From Aequitasia sp047973235 (GTDB lineage Bacteria; Bacillota; Clostridia; Lachnospirales; Lachnospiraceae), in the NCBI GenBank assembly GCA_047973235.1, contig JBKEBP010000128.1:24968-88967 (forward strand): a stretch of 64,000 bases of DNA, written 5' to 3'. Every line of letters starts with the position of its first letter. Position 1 is the stretch's first letter. The position numbers were made by a program, and so were the translations under genes. Below, in pieces: positions 8,498 through 16,316 of the stretch. The notes under the pieces were generated by a model. That model ran no database searches, was not told where the DNA came from, and was given only the letters and a program-made list of their open reading frames with translations.

Positions 8498-9586
8498 TTA
8501 ATACTCCAGGGATTCCATATACTTCATGTATTTTACAACCATTAAGGCTATTTTAAAAGTAATGGCATCCTCAAACACTCTTAAATCCAAATTAGTGCTC
8601 TTTTGGAGTTTATCCAAACGATATACCAATGTATTTCGATGGATATACAGTTGTCTAGATGTTTCTGAAACGTTTAGATTGTTTTCAAAGAACTTATTAA
8701 TGGTCGTTAATGTCTCCTCGTCAAACTCATCCGGGGACTTACCCTCGAAAATCTCGCGTATGAACATCTTACATAATGGAATCGGCAACTGATAAATAAG
8801 TCTTCCTATTCCCAATGTACTGTATGCTATGATATCTTTTTCTTCAAAGAAAATCTTACCTACATCTAGTGCAAGCTTTGCTTCTTTGTATGATTTCGAT
8901 ACTTCTCTAATATCATCAACTATGGTTCCGTATGCTACAAGGACTTCCTCTTCGCCGTCTTCTACAAGCATATCCCGAAGATTCACGGCTACCTTTATCA
9001 ACTCTTTAACTCCATCCTTCGCATCTAATTCTTTTACCACAATTGTACTCTTCTCGTCAACTGCTGTAACGTAATCCGTAGAATTATTTCCGATTAGTCT
9101 TCTTGTATTATCAAGAGGATTGCTATCTTTATCACGCTTTGTTTCGATAATATATACAACTCTTCTGACTTCAGTGTCAATGTGTAATTTCTTCGCACGA
9201 TTGTATATATCTACAAGCAGAAGGTTATCAAGAAGAAGATTCTTTACAAAGTTATCCTTATCAAACCTCTCCTTATATGCTACGAGTAAGTTCTTGATAT
9301 GGAAAACTGCTAATTTGCCTACCATGTGAGTATTTTCAGTATTTCCATTTATCAAAAGAATATACTCTAACTGATACTCATCGAACACCTTGAAAAAACT
9401 GTATCCGTGAATCTCCTGACTATCTGCTGCAGAGTCTGCAAATGATACCGCCGGGTTCTCATAGGCTTCCCTTGGAACAAATGTACTCGTTATAATATTA
9501 CCTTCCAAATCAAGAATTGCAATATCTACTTTTGTTATAGCTTTTAACCCGTCAATTGTGTTTTGAAGTATCTGATTAGATATCAT
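8498..9586 (-). CDS. PucR/CdaR-type helix-turn-helix regulator
   Basis: The 362-residue protein has an N-terminal sensory region (about 1-135), a GGDEF-like middle region typical of CdaR proteins (about 140-275) and a C-terminal PucR-type helix-turn-helix (NLNVSETSRQLYIHRNTLVY, about 310-330). The family includes the sugar-diacid regulator CdaR and purine regulator PucR; the ligand here is unknown. It lies 15 bases upstream of ftsE on the same strand and might be cotranscribed with it. A pair of direct repeats lies upstream of its start. The ATG follows GGAGGAG. Confidence 0.85.
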   Translation of the reverse strand: MISNQILQNTIDGLKAITKVDIAILDLEGNIITSTFVPREAYENPAVSFADSAADSQEIHGYSFFKVFDEYQLEYILLINGNTENTHMVGKLAVFHIKNLLVAYKERFDKDNFVKNLLLDNLLLVDIYNRAKKLHIDTEVRRVVYIIETKRDKDSNPLDNTRRLIGNNSTDYVTAVDEKSTIVVKELDAKDGVKELIKVAVNLRDMLVEDGEEEVLVAYGTIVDDIREVSKSYKEAKLALDVGKIFFEEKDIIAYSTLGIGRLIYQLPIPLCKMFIREIFEGKSPDEFDEETLTTINKFFENNLNVSETSRQLYIHRNTLVYRLDKLQKSTNLDLRVFEDAITFKIALMVVKYMKYMESLEY

Positions 9587-9615
9587 ACCTTTCTCCTCCG
9601 CTCAATAATATATGC

Positions 9616-9634
9616 ATTTTAACCAATTTTAACC
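9616..9634 (-). promoter_or_regulatory. tandem ATTTTAACC direct repeats upstream of the PucR-type regulator
   Basis: Two identical 9-base copies (9616-9624 and 9626-9634) are spaced one helical turn apart, 30-48 bases upstream of the start codon. On the coding strand they read GGTTAAAAT twice. The spacing suits a tandem protein-binding site, possibly for the regulator itself. Confidence 0.35.
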
Positions 9635-9696
9635 CTCTTTTTGTGTTCAAAACGCACACCCTCATTCTTATATTAATACATATCAACAAAAAAATA

Positions 9697-9731
9697 AAGA
9701 GGAAATCAACAATTTTTGTTAATTTCCTCTT
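9697..9731 (-). terminator. Rho-independent terminator after the WecG-like gene
   Basis: AAGAGGAAAT pairs with ATTTCCTCTT, extended inward by a wobble pair and AACAA/TTGTT around an AAA loop. The minus-strand RNA then runs into UAUUUUUUU. The 5' arm overlaps the stop codon of the gene. Confidence 0.9.
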
Positions 9732-10404
9732 ATAACAATGTTCTACTTTTTTGGATTTCCTTTTTTAAAATCTTCTTTTTGACGAATTGAGCAAGTTTTT
9801 TTAATCCACCTTCTTCATTTGGCAGAAGCATTTTCTCATCGCCTATTCCAATCCACATCTTTGCATTAAGCACCTGTTTGTTACTTGTAATAAAGTCTTC
9901 CTGTAATGGTGTAGATAATATGGATATTATAGCCTCAATTTCACTTCCATTAATAGCATTCACAAGCATATCATCCGCCCGATTTTCATCCGCTACCCTT
10001 GCCATCCCAATAAGTTTAATGTTTGGGTAGTATGTAGAAATATATTTGAAAAAGCTTTTTGTCTCTTCTTCTGTATTTGCCAGCAGGTAAATTCTCAGTC
10101 TATTTCTATGCATATATTTAAATACAGTTTTTAGCAGCATTCTATTTTCAGCTTCTTCAAGTACCCTTGGCTCATCAATATTTGCCGCTTCGAGAACTGC
10201 TTTGTCTCCCGGCAGTATCAAATCAAAGCTTTTCATTGAATCTTTTAGTTCTTCTTTTTCATTCAATGTAATCATGGCCTCAGAAGAAAGAAATTCAATT
10301 ATATTTATTGCCTCGCTTTTATTATAACTTATTATCTGCGCCAGTACTTCTTTTGCGCTTAATTTACTTACGTCTATATTCAAAATATCCACTATTTCAC
10401 TCAT
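9730..10404 (-). CDS. divergent WecG/TagA/CpsF-like protein
   Basis: The 224-residue length and the order of conserved blocks fit the WecG/TagA/CpsF glycosyltransferase family, whose members add N-acetylmannosamine or similar sugars to lipid-linked intermediates: NIIEFLSSEAM, FDLILPGDKAVLEAA, LRIYLLANTEEE, STPLQEDFI and AKMWIGIG. Several key positions differ from the usual pattern. The LPDG motif with the catalytic Asp reads LPGD, and the C-terminal GGxFDxxAG segment is absent. It may be an inactive or re-purposed family member. It stands alone with its own terminator, and no other glycan-assembly gene is near. Confidence 0.65.
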   Translation of the reverse strand: MSEIVDILNIDVSKLSAKEVLAQIISYNKSEAINIIEFLSSEAMITLNEKEELKDSMKSFDLILPGDKAVLEAANIDEPRVLEEAENRMLLKTVFKYMHRNRLRIYLLANTEEETKSFFKYISTYYPNIKLIGMARVADENRADDMLVNAINGSEIEAIISILSTPLQEDFITSNKQVLNAKMWIGIGDEKMLLPNEEGGLKKLAQFVKKKILKKEIQKSRTLL

Positions 10405-10467
10405 AAAACCACCCTTATTAATTCGATTTAAGGATTATATCAAAGTAAAATATGTATTTCAATAATT

Positions 10468-10513
10468 GTTACAGCCTTTTAATACAAGTTAATACTAATT
10501 AACATTCTGTAAC
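10468..10513. repeat. nested inverted repeat between the WecG-like and PspC genes
   Basis: GTTACAG (10468-10474) pairs with CTGTAAC (10507-10513), and an inner GTTAAT/ATTAAC pair lies between them. There is no U-run, so it is not a classical terminator. It could end the PspC operon or be an operator for the downstream gene. Confidence 0.35.
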
Positions 10514-10528
10514 TTTTTGCTTGCTACC

Positions 10529-10726
10529 CTAAAATTCCGGATTGTCAGGAATAATAACCGCCGCCACAAAGTATGCTAATACAGCGGTGCCACACGAAAT
10601 AAATGCAAATAATACCGCTGCAAGTCTAATTAGGGTTGAATCAACGCCGAAATATTCAGCGATTCCTCCACAAACCCCACAAAGTGTTCTGTCTCTTCTT
10701 GATTTATACAATTTTCTCGGTTCCAT
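10529..10726 (-). CDS. PspC domain membrane protein
   Basis: This is a 65-residue protein consisting of a single PspC domain: a basic start (MEPRKLYKSRRDR), the motif LCGVCGGIAEYFGVDSTLIR, and one long hydrophobic helix ending IPDNPEF. PspC proteins sense or buffer envelope stress and often follow PadR-DUF1700-DUF4097 genes, as here. GGAGACC-like bases precede the ATG. It remains intact although the gene before it has an amber stop. Confidence 0.92.
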   Translation of the reverse strand: MEPRKLYKSRRDRTLCGVCGGIAEYFGVDSTLIRLAAVLFAFISCGTAVLAYFVAAVIIPDNPEF

Positions 10727-10740
10727 AGTTGGTCTCCTTT

Positions 10741-11586
10741 CTATTTTGTAAATTCAACTTTAATACTACCCATTCCACAGTCAACATCTATATCTTTATC
10801 CGCATCATTTGAAATGGTTTTCTGACTGCCTAGTCCCGAAAAATTATTTTTTCCTACCGTGACTTCTCCTACACCTACATTTAAATTATAATTGAAGTCA
10901 CTTTCCAATCCATCTAGTGATAGGTCTATTTCGCCAATTCCCCCGTCTATATCTCCCTCTTTGTTGATATTTCCGGCCGCTGTAATCTGTCCTGCTCCAC
11001 ATTTCATGTATAAGTAGTCAACATTAAAATCATGAATAACTGCCTGACCCGCTCCAACATCTATATCAAGTTCTTTAGTATTTATTGCAGAAATATTAAG
11101 CTCACCTGCTCCAACAGATATATCAGCTTCATCAAACGTATAACCTTCCGGAACATATATTTCTATATAACTATTCGCTCTATCATTCCATATTCTATTC
11201 TTCGTTTCAATGTATAACTCACCATCTTCGCTGTCGTACTATATGTAAGCTCTTCTACTCGTATCTTCAAATACTTTAATAGTACTAACTTCTTTACTCT
11301 CGATTATATAAAGTCCACCTATTTTAACATCAATATTTAAGCTTCTAACATTATCATACTCACCTATATCAGATAAGTCATTTGAACTATGGTGATTATA
11401 TGCTTCGTTGTTATCATAGTCGTAATCGTAGTCATATAGTTGTACAGAGCCATAATCCCTGATTGCTGTTCTTAAACCTGATACAGTAGCCCCCATGGCT
11501 ACTCCCGCTATAATTCCAACAACCCCTATAGCTATTATAGATATGCAAGCTATTATAAATATTTTCCTACCTTTATTATCATTCAT
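10741..11586 (-). pseudogene. DUF4097 family protein gene with an in-frame amber stop
   Basis: The frame runs 282 codons without any frameshift but has TAG at 11239-11241 as codon 116. The first part encodes an N-terminal membrane helix (about 10-33), an acidic/Tyr-Asp-rich segment and the first beta-strand repeats. The part after the stop continues in the same frame with the right-handed beta-strand repeats typical of DUF4097 (SVGAGELNIS, DVGAGQAVIH, KCGAGQITAAG, GIGEIDLSLDG, GVGEVTVG, CGMGSIKVEF). A single base change from AAG or CAG would restore it. No ribosome-binding site precedes the internal ATG at 11005-11007. It is a recent nonsense mutation, a sequencing error, or a site of readthrough. 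Confidence 0.8.
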
Positions 11587-12266
11587 TACGCCACCGCCTT
11601 TCTGTTAAAAGGTTTTTTGCAAATCTCAACTATAAACCTAATCATTGCCGGAAATACTGAAACACAAAGCTTTATACTTCCATATGTTGCTATAACACCA
11701 CTTCCAACTAATACCAAACCGCTTCCTATAAGGGTTATTCCGACTGCGATTTGGGGTATTAAACATATACACCCTACTACAATTAATGCGACACCTACTA
11801 TAATTAAGCATATGGATATGATTACCAGGCTTAAAAAGATACCAAATGCAGCGACCAGAAGTCCAAATATCGTGGCTATAACACCTACCGCTACCGGAAT
11901 TATAATAGGTGCTCCTACTATAATTACTAAAACCGTTAAAATAATCTTCATTATCTTGTTATTATCACCTCTTGGTGCCTTTTGGTTATTCTTTATGTCA
12001 ACCGGTGTTTCTTTTTGCTTATCATATTCAGAATTTGAATATCCTGTTTCTGTGTATTCGCCCTTTGATGACGCGTAACCTAAGTTTGACCTGATTGTCT
12101 TCGCTACCCGTTCCGGGCTTTCCAATTCTCGAATAACTTCCTGCTCTCTATCTGCTCCTGCATCATCAAAGTAGTCTTCGTAATACTGCAGCGCATCATT
12201 CTTGTCGTCTATAGGCACACCACTGAGTAGTTGTGATAGTTTAGACATAAACTCTCTTCGATTCAT
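11586..12266 (-). CDS. DUF1700 domain membrane protein
   Basis: This 226-residue protein has an N-terminal cytosolic helical domain typical of DUF1700 (MNRREFMSKLSQLLSGVP, then DALQYYEDYFDDAG, about 1-65), a polar linker and a hydrophobic C-terminal half with about three or four membrane segments rich in Ile/Val/Gly (about 105-210). The family works with a PadR regulator encoded in the same operon; the mechanism is poorly known. Its start overlaps the PadR stop by 4 bases (ATGA), and its stop overlaps the DUF4097 start. Confidence 0.9.
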   Translation of the reverse strand: MNRREFMSKLSQLLSGVPIDDKNDALQYYEDYFDDAGADREQEVIRELESPERVAKTIRSNLGYASSKGEYTETGYSNSEYDKQKETPVDIKNNQKAPRGDNNKIMKIILTVLVIIVGAPIIIPVAVGVIATIFGLLVAAFGIFLSLVIISICLIIVGVALIVVGCICLIPQIAVGITLIGSGLVLVGSGVIATYGSIKLCVSVFPAMIRFIVEICKKPFNRKAVA

Positions 12267-12586
12267 GCAATTGCACCTCCCTCAAATATGTTATTTAGCT
12301 TTTTGGTATAATTCCTCCACTCCACTTTATAAAGATTAAGCTGAGCACTTCCCTTTTCCGTTAACTTATAATATCTTCTATTTCTACCATCAATCTGCTT
12401 ATCATAGACCTCTAAGCATTCATCCTTTTGCAATCTTCGAAGCACCGGATATAATGTTGACTCTGAAACCTCTATCGCCCCACGTACTTCTTGCGTAATT
12501 CGATAACCATATGTGCCTTCCGATTCTCTGGATACTACTGCTAATACAATCGCATCTAATAGTGCTGAACCAGTATTAAAAACCAT
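12263..12586 (-). CDS. PadR family transcriptional regulator
   Basis: A 107-residue winged-helix repressor with the family pattern LLDAIVLAVVSRESEGTYGY at the N-terminus, SESTLYPVLRRLQKDE in the recognition helix region, and YYKLTEKG in the wing. The short C-terminal helix gives dimerisation without a large ligand domain. It heads the DUF1700-DUF4097-PspC operon. A consensus promoter with a palindrome over its -10 element lies upstream, so autoregulation is likely. The start ATG follows GAGGAG. Confidence 0.95.
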   Translation of the reverse strand: MVFNTGSALLDAIVLAVVSRESEGTYGYRITQEVRGAIEVSESTLYPVLRRLQKDECLEVYDKQIDGRNRRYYKLTEKGSAQLNLYKVEWRNYTKKLNNIFEGGAIA

Positions 12587-12658
12587 GTACTCACTCCTCT
12601 CGGTATAATACTATTTGGATTCCTATATTATTAATTTCGTTATATTATTTCTATACGC

Positions 12659-12689
12659 ATATTATATGACGTATAATATAGTTTGTCAA
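12659..12689 (-). promoter_or_regulatory. consensus promoter and palindromic operator of the PadR operon
   Basis: On the minus strand there is TTGACA (12684-12689), a 17-base spacer and TATAAT (12661-12666). The perfect inverted repeat ATATTATA-N5-TATAATAT (12659-12679) covers the -10 element. PadR repressors commonly bind such AT-rich palindromes at their own promoters. Confidence 0.8.
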
Positions 12690-12718
12690 GCACTATATTT
12701 AAAAATTTTAAATCAAAA

Positions 12719-12753
12719 AGCAGCTCGTAGAGTTCCACACTCTATAAGCCGCT
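12719..12753 (-). terminator. Rho-independent terminator after addA
   Basis: A 15-base stem with a few wobbles (AGCGGCTTATAGAGT with ACTCTACGAGCTGCT on the minus strand) has a 5-base loop and is followed by UUUUUGAUU. It lies 11 bases after the addA stop and ends the long cadA-to-addA gene run. Confidence 0.88.
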
Positions 12754-12764
12754 CTATAATTCTT

Positions 12765-15700
12765 CTAAATTTCTATCTCTTCACCGAGAGTAAACGAATA
12801 AATAACTTTACGTTCCACTTCTTTACCGGTAATCTGTTCAAGAGCCTTTTTGTAATATTCCAACTGTGCGAAATACTTATCCGTTAATTCATGTGTAGAC
12901 TTGACTTTATCTGTTTTATAATCTAAAACAACTAACTTATTATCCTTTTCATAGTAAGCGTCAATAATTCCCTGAATCAGTATAAGTTCTTTTGAGTCAG
13001 TGTTTTTGTATATTTCACATGCCGGAACTCCAAGCACAAAAGGCTGTTCCTTAAATAACTTCCCGTCTTTTGCAGCATTCGACATTTCTTTCCCCGAAAT
13101 GCCGGAAAAAAATACATATAAGTCCTCTTCGTTTACTGCCTCTAATATATCCTCCGTTATCGTTTCATTTTTTACGAATTGTTTTAACGATTCTTCAATC
13201 TCTTCAGGTGAATTATACGTTTTTCTAAAATCAAGCAGTTCCATTACCCTATGATATGCCGTACCTCGCTTAGCACCGGCTAGTTTCTCTTCCCCTTTAA
13301 TAAATTTGGGCACTATACTTTCCGCCTCAGATTCATACATATTTACAACCTTTGCTTTTTCACTTTCTTCCTCTTCCTCATAAGCGAGCTTTTTAAGTTC
13401 AGAAACAGATATCTTCATTTTTATATTATCATTTTCAGATAAAGCGCTGTTTTCGGCAAATTGCATTTTAATAGCTTCTGTCATTTCTTTGTGATAAATT
13501 CTATGTTCATCGAAGTTAGTAATCTGATCTTTAGTTATTGTATTTGACAAATCATCAAGTGTTTCTTCTATATATATTTCGTTTTGATCTACAATATTTA
13601 GCTTTATAGTATTATTCATTCTATTTGTCATCATTACCGGCAACAAAATCTCCTGATAATTTTTAACACCACTAAACAAATGATATGGGACACTATAGTG
13701 CTCATAGCTTTCAAGAGTAACTTCCGTATTTTTCATCATACCGGTCATTATTAGCTTTTCTTTTGCTCTTGTCATTGCAACATATAGAATTCTAAGTTCT
13801 TCACCAATTTGCTCCCTTTGTTCATCGTTTTCGATCGTATTCCTTACAAGACCCTTTCCCTTAACTTGATTCTTGGTATCTATATAGTCAATTCCCATTC
13901 CCAACCTTGCATTAAGTGAAATCGGCACACTCCCACCTGAGTGTTTTAATGATTTATCTGTTTGCGCCAGAAAAACAATGGGAAACTCCAGACCCTTACT
14001 TTTGTGAATCGTCATTATGCGAACAGAATTAACATCTTCTCTATTAAGCCCTGCTTCTCCTTCATCTACTTCATACTTCTTAAGCTGCTCGATATATTGA
14101 ATAAAATGGAACACACCTTTATAACTGGTTGCATCAAATGACTTTGCTTTTTCTATTAACATTTCTATATTTGCACATTTCTGTTCCCCATTAAGTAAAG
14201 ATGAAACATATCTTAGATACCCGGTTTCATGAATAATGTTGTAAAGCAATTCATGAATAGGCATAATCCTTGCCTGAGCTCTATAGTATCTAATTATATC
14301 CGAAATATGTTTTGCTTTCTTATGAAGCTGATCATCACTTCCTTCTTCTATATCTCCATCTGCATAAAGAAAAAAAGCGTCACAAAATCTTATGTTTTCA
14401 TATTTCGTCTTTATAGTAGCCAGCTCTTCGTCTGTCATTTTACCAAAGTATGACTTTAGTATAGCTGCTAAAGTAATATCTTGCTTTCCATTATCTATAA
14501 CACTTAAAAAATCAAGTAATATGTTAACTTCTCTACGAGTAAAATATCCCACTCTGGAAGTAACCTCTGCCGGTATTCCCTCTTCATCAAGAATACGTCC
14601 GAATTGGTCTCCTATCCCCTTTATATTTCGCATAAGAATTACAATATCTCCGTATTTTCGGCCGGATTTAATTAGCTCCTTAATTCTCAATGCTATATAT
14701 TTCGCTTCCATCTCAACATTGCTGTTTTGATCATCCTCTTCGATAACACTAAACTCCACCTCGGAATCTTTATCTTTCGGATAGTCAGCACCTAGATTTA
14801 AATATGCATCCTTATCATATATAACTCCGCCAACTTCCTTAATCATGAGATGCGAAAACATAAAGTTTACACCATCAAGAACTTCTTCTCTACTTCTAAA
14901 ATTCTTATGCAAATCTATACGAACATTTTTATCACCGTCACTTTTATTATACGCATTGTATTTTTCTATAAATAGCTCAGGGCGCGCTTGACGAAATCTG
15001 TAAATACTTTGTTTTATATCACCAACCATAAATCTATTATATCTGTCAAAACTCTCACCTGATACACTTTTGAATATGACTTCCTGAAGAAAATTGCTAT
15101 CCTGATACTCATCGATAATAATTTCTTTAAATTGTCCTGCATATTCTCTTGCTATTTCAGAAGGTGTGAATCCTCTTTCATCTTGTATTGTAAGTATATC
15201 AAGTGCGTAATGTTCCATATCATTATAATCTATTATGTTATTGCTCTGTTTCTTGGCTCTAAATCGCACTTTAAAATCTTCTGTTAATTTGACTATCATC
15301 TCAACATGGTTTCTGCTTACTTTGATATCTGCAAGCATTTGCTCTGTACTCTGAAAAAAATAGATTTTGATTATATTTTCCACTTCTGCTTTAATCGTCT
15401 TTATTATATTTCCGCCTATTTTTTTTAATCCTTCATCATAGTCAGAGTTTTCACCTATCTTAACATTAGGTAATCTCCCTATTTTTATTAATGAAATGGT
15501 TTCAAATACTTCTGCATATGTTTTTTTATTGTAAACAGCCTCCAGTCCTTTTTTCAGCTCTATTACTATAGGCTCATATGGTGTTGGCCCACCATAATCA
15601 CGTGAAATATCAAGTGCAGTTTTAGCATTGTGTATCTGCGCTCCAACTTTATTTTTGATGTCTTTTAATATCATTTCCACGAGTTCGCTTTGTTCAAATT

Positions 15701-16316
15701 CTTCTATAGAATCCGGCGAATATGCATTTATACATTTGTTTAGGTACCCCGTAAAATCCGGATAAGCTTGTGCATCTTTATATAGCTTCAATATTATTTT
15801 CTTTGCCGTATCATCATTTCTTTTATTACCGAAAGCATCTATAAATTCCATGAACTCAAGAGTTGCTTCTTCATAATACTCTTCGAACATCTCTGAAATA
15901 ATCTCGTTTTGCAAAAGGATTAATTCGCTCTCTTCAGCGGTTCTAAACGAAGGGTCGATACCGATAGCATGAAAATTATCTCGTATTACAGAAAGGCAAA
16001 AGGTATGAATGGTTGATATCCTTGCATTATGTATAAGAACAGATTGCTCTTTAAGGTGCATATTTTCAGGCTCCTTGGACAGCTTTTCTTCGATGGCGAG
16101 CAAAATACGCTCTTTCATTTCTTTAGCCGCCGCATCGGTGAAGGTAACAATGACCAGTTCATCTATACTAACCGGGTTTTTTTCATCTGTTATCATTTGA
16201 ATAACTCTTTCAACAAGTACCGCTGTTTTTCCGGAACCGGCAGCAGCCGAAACCAGTACATTTTTTTCACGTACATCTATTGCTTCTTGTTGCTCACTCG
16301 TCCATTTAACGCTCAC
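12765..16316 (-). CDS. addA: ATP-dependent helicase/nuclease subunit A
   Basis: AddA is the UvrD-like helicase and nuclease subunit of AddAB, which resects double-strand breaks to load RecA. Seen here are Walker A VSAAAGSGKTAVLVERV near residue 30, the helicase DEYQDSN motif, LYVAMTRAKEKL (motif VI region) and the C-terminal RecB-family nuclease motif VVLDYKTDK. About 1180 residues is normal. I place the start at the GTG at 16316, 9 bases from GGGAG and overlapping the addB end; a TTG two codons upstream is too close to that site. It is cotranscribed with addB. Confidence 0.96.
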   Translation of the reverse strand: MSVKWTSEQQEAIDVREKNVLVSAAAGSGKTAVLVERVIQMITDEKNPVSIDELVIVTFTDAAAKEMKERILLAIEEKLSKEPENMHLKEQSVLIHNARISTIHTFCLSVIRDNFHAIGIDPSFRTAEESELILLQNEIISEMFEEYYEEATLEFMEFIDAFGNKRNDDTAKKIILKLYKDAQAYPDFTGYLNKCINAYSPDSIEEFEQSELVEMILKDIKNKVGAQIHNAKTALDISRDYGGPTPYEPIVIELKKGLEAVYNKKTYAEVFETISLIKIGRLPNVKIGENSDYDEGLKKIGGNIIKTIKAEVENIIKIYFFQSTEQMLADIKVSRNHVEMIVKLTEDFKVRFRAKKQSNNIIDYNDMEHYALDILTIQDERGFTPSEIAREYAGQFKEIIIDEYQDSNFLQEVIFKSVSGESFDRYNRFMVGDIKQSIYRFRQARPELFIEKYNAYNKSDGDKNVRIDLHKNFRSREEVLDGVNFMFSHLMIKEVGGVIYDKDAYLNLGADYPKDKDSEVEFSVIEEDDQNSNVEMEAKYIALRIKELIKSGRKYGDIVILMRNIKGIGDQFGRILDEEGIPAEVTSRVGYFTRREVNILLDFLSVIDNGKQDITLAAILKSYFGKMTDEELATIKTKYENIRFCDAFFLYADGDIEEGSDDQLHKKAKHISDIIRYYRAQARIMPIHELLYNIIHETGYLRYVSSLLNGEQKCANIEMLIEKAKSFDATSYKGVFHFIQYIEQLKKYEVDEGEAGLNREDVNSVRIMTIHKSKGLEFPIVFLAQTDKSLKHSGGSVPISLNARLGMGIDYIDTKNQVKGKGLVRNTIENDEQREQIGEELRILYVAMTRAKEKLIMTGMMKNTEVTLESYEHYSVPYHLFSGVKNYQEILLPVMMTNRMNNTIKLNIVDQNEIYIEETLDDLSNTITKDQITNFDEHRIYHKEMTEAIKMQFAENSALSENDNIKMKISVSELKKLAYEEEEESEKAKVVNMYESEAESIVPKFIKGEEKLAGAKRGTAYHRVMELLDFRKTYNSPEEIEESLKQFVKNETITEDILEAVNEEDLYVFFSGISGKEMSNAAKDGKLFKEQPFVLGVPACEIYKNTDSKELILIQGIIDAYYEKDNKLVVLDYKTDKVKSTHELTDKYFAQLEYYKKALEQITGKEVERKVIYSFTLGEEIEI

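Noticed and set aside
11239..11241. Pyrrolysine or programmed readthrough at the DUF4097 amber codon
   Set aside because: No pyl genes are in view, DUF4097 proteins are structural and have no known readthrough, and a point mutation is simpler.
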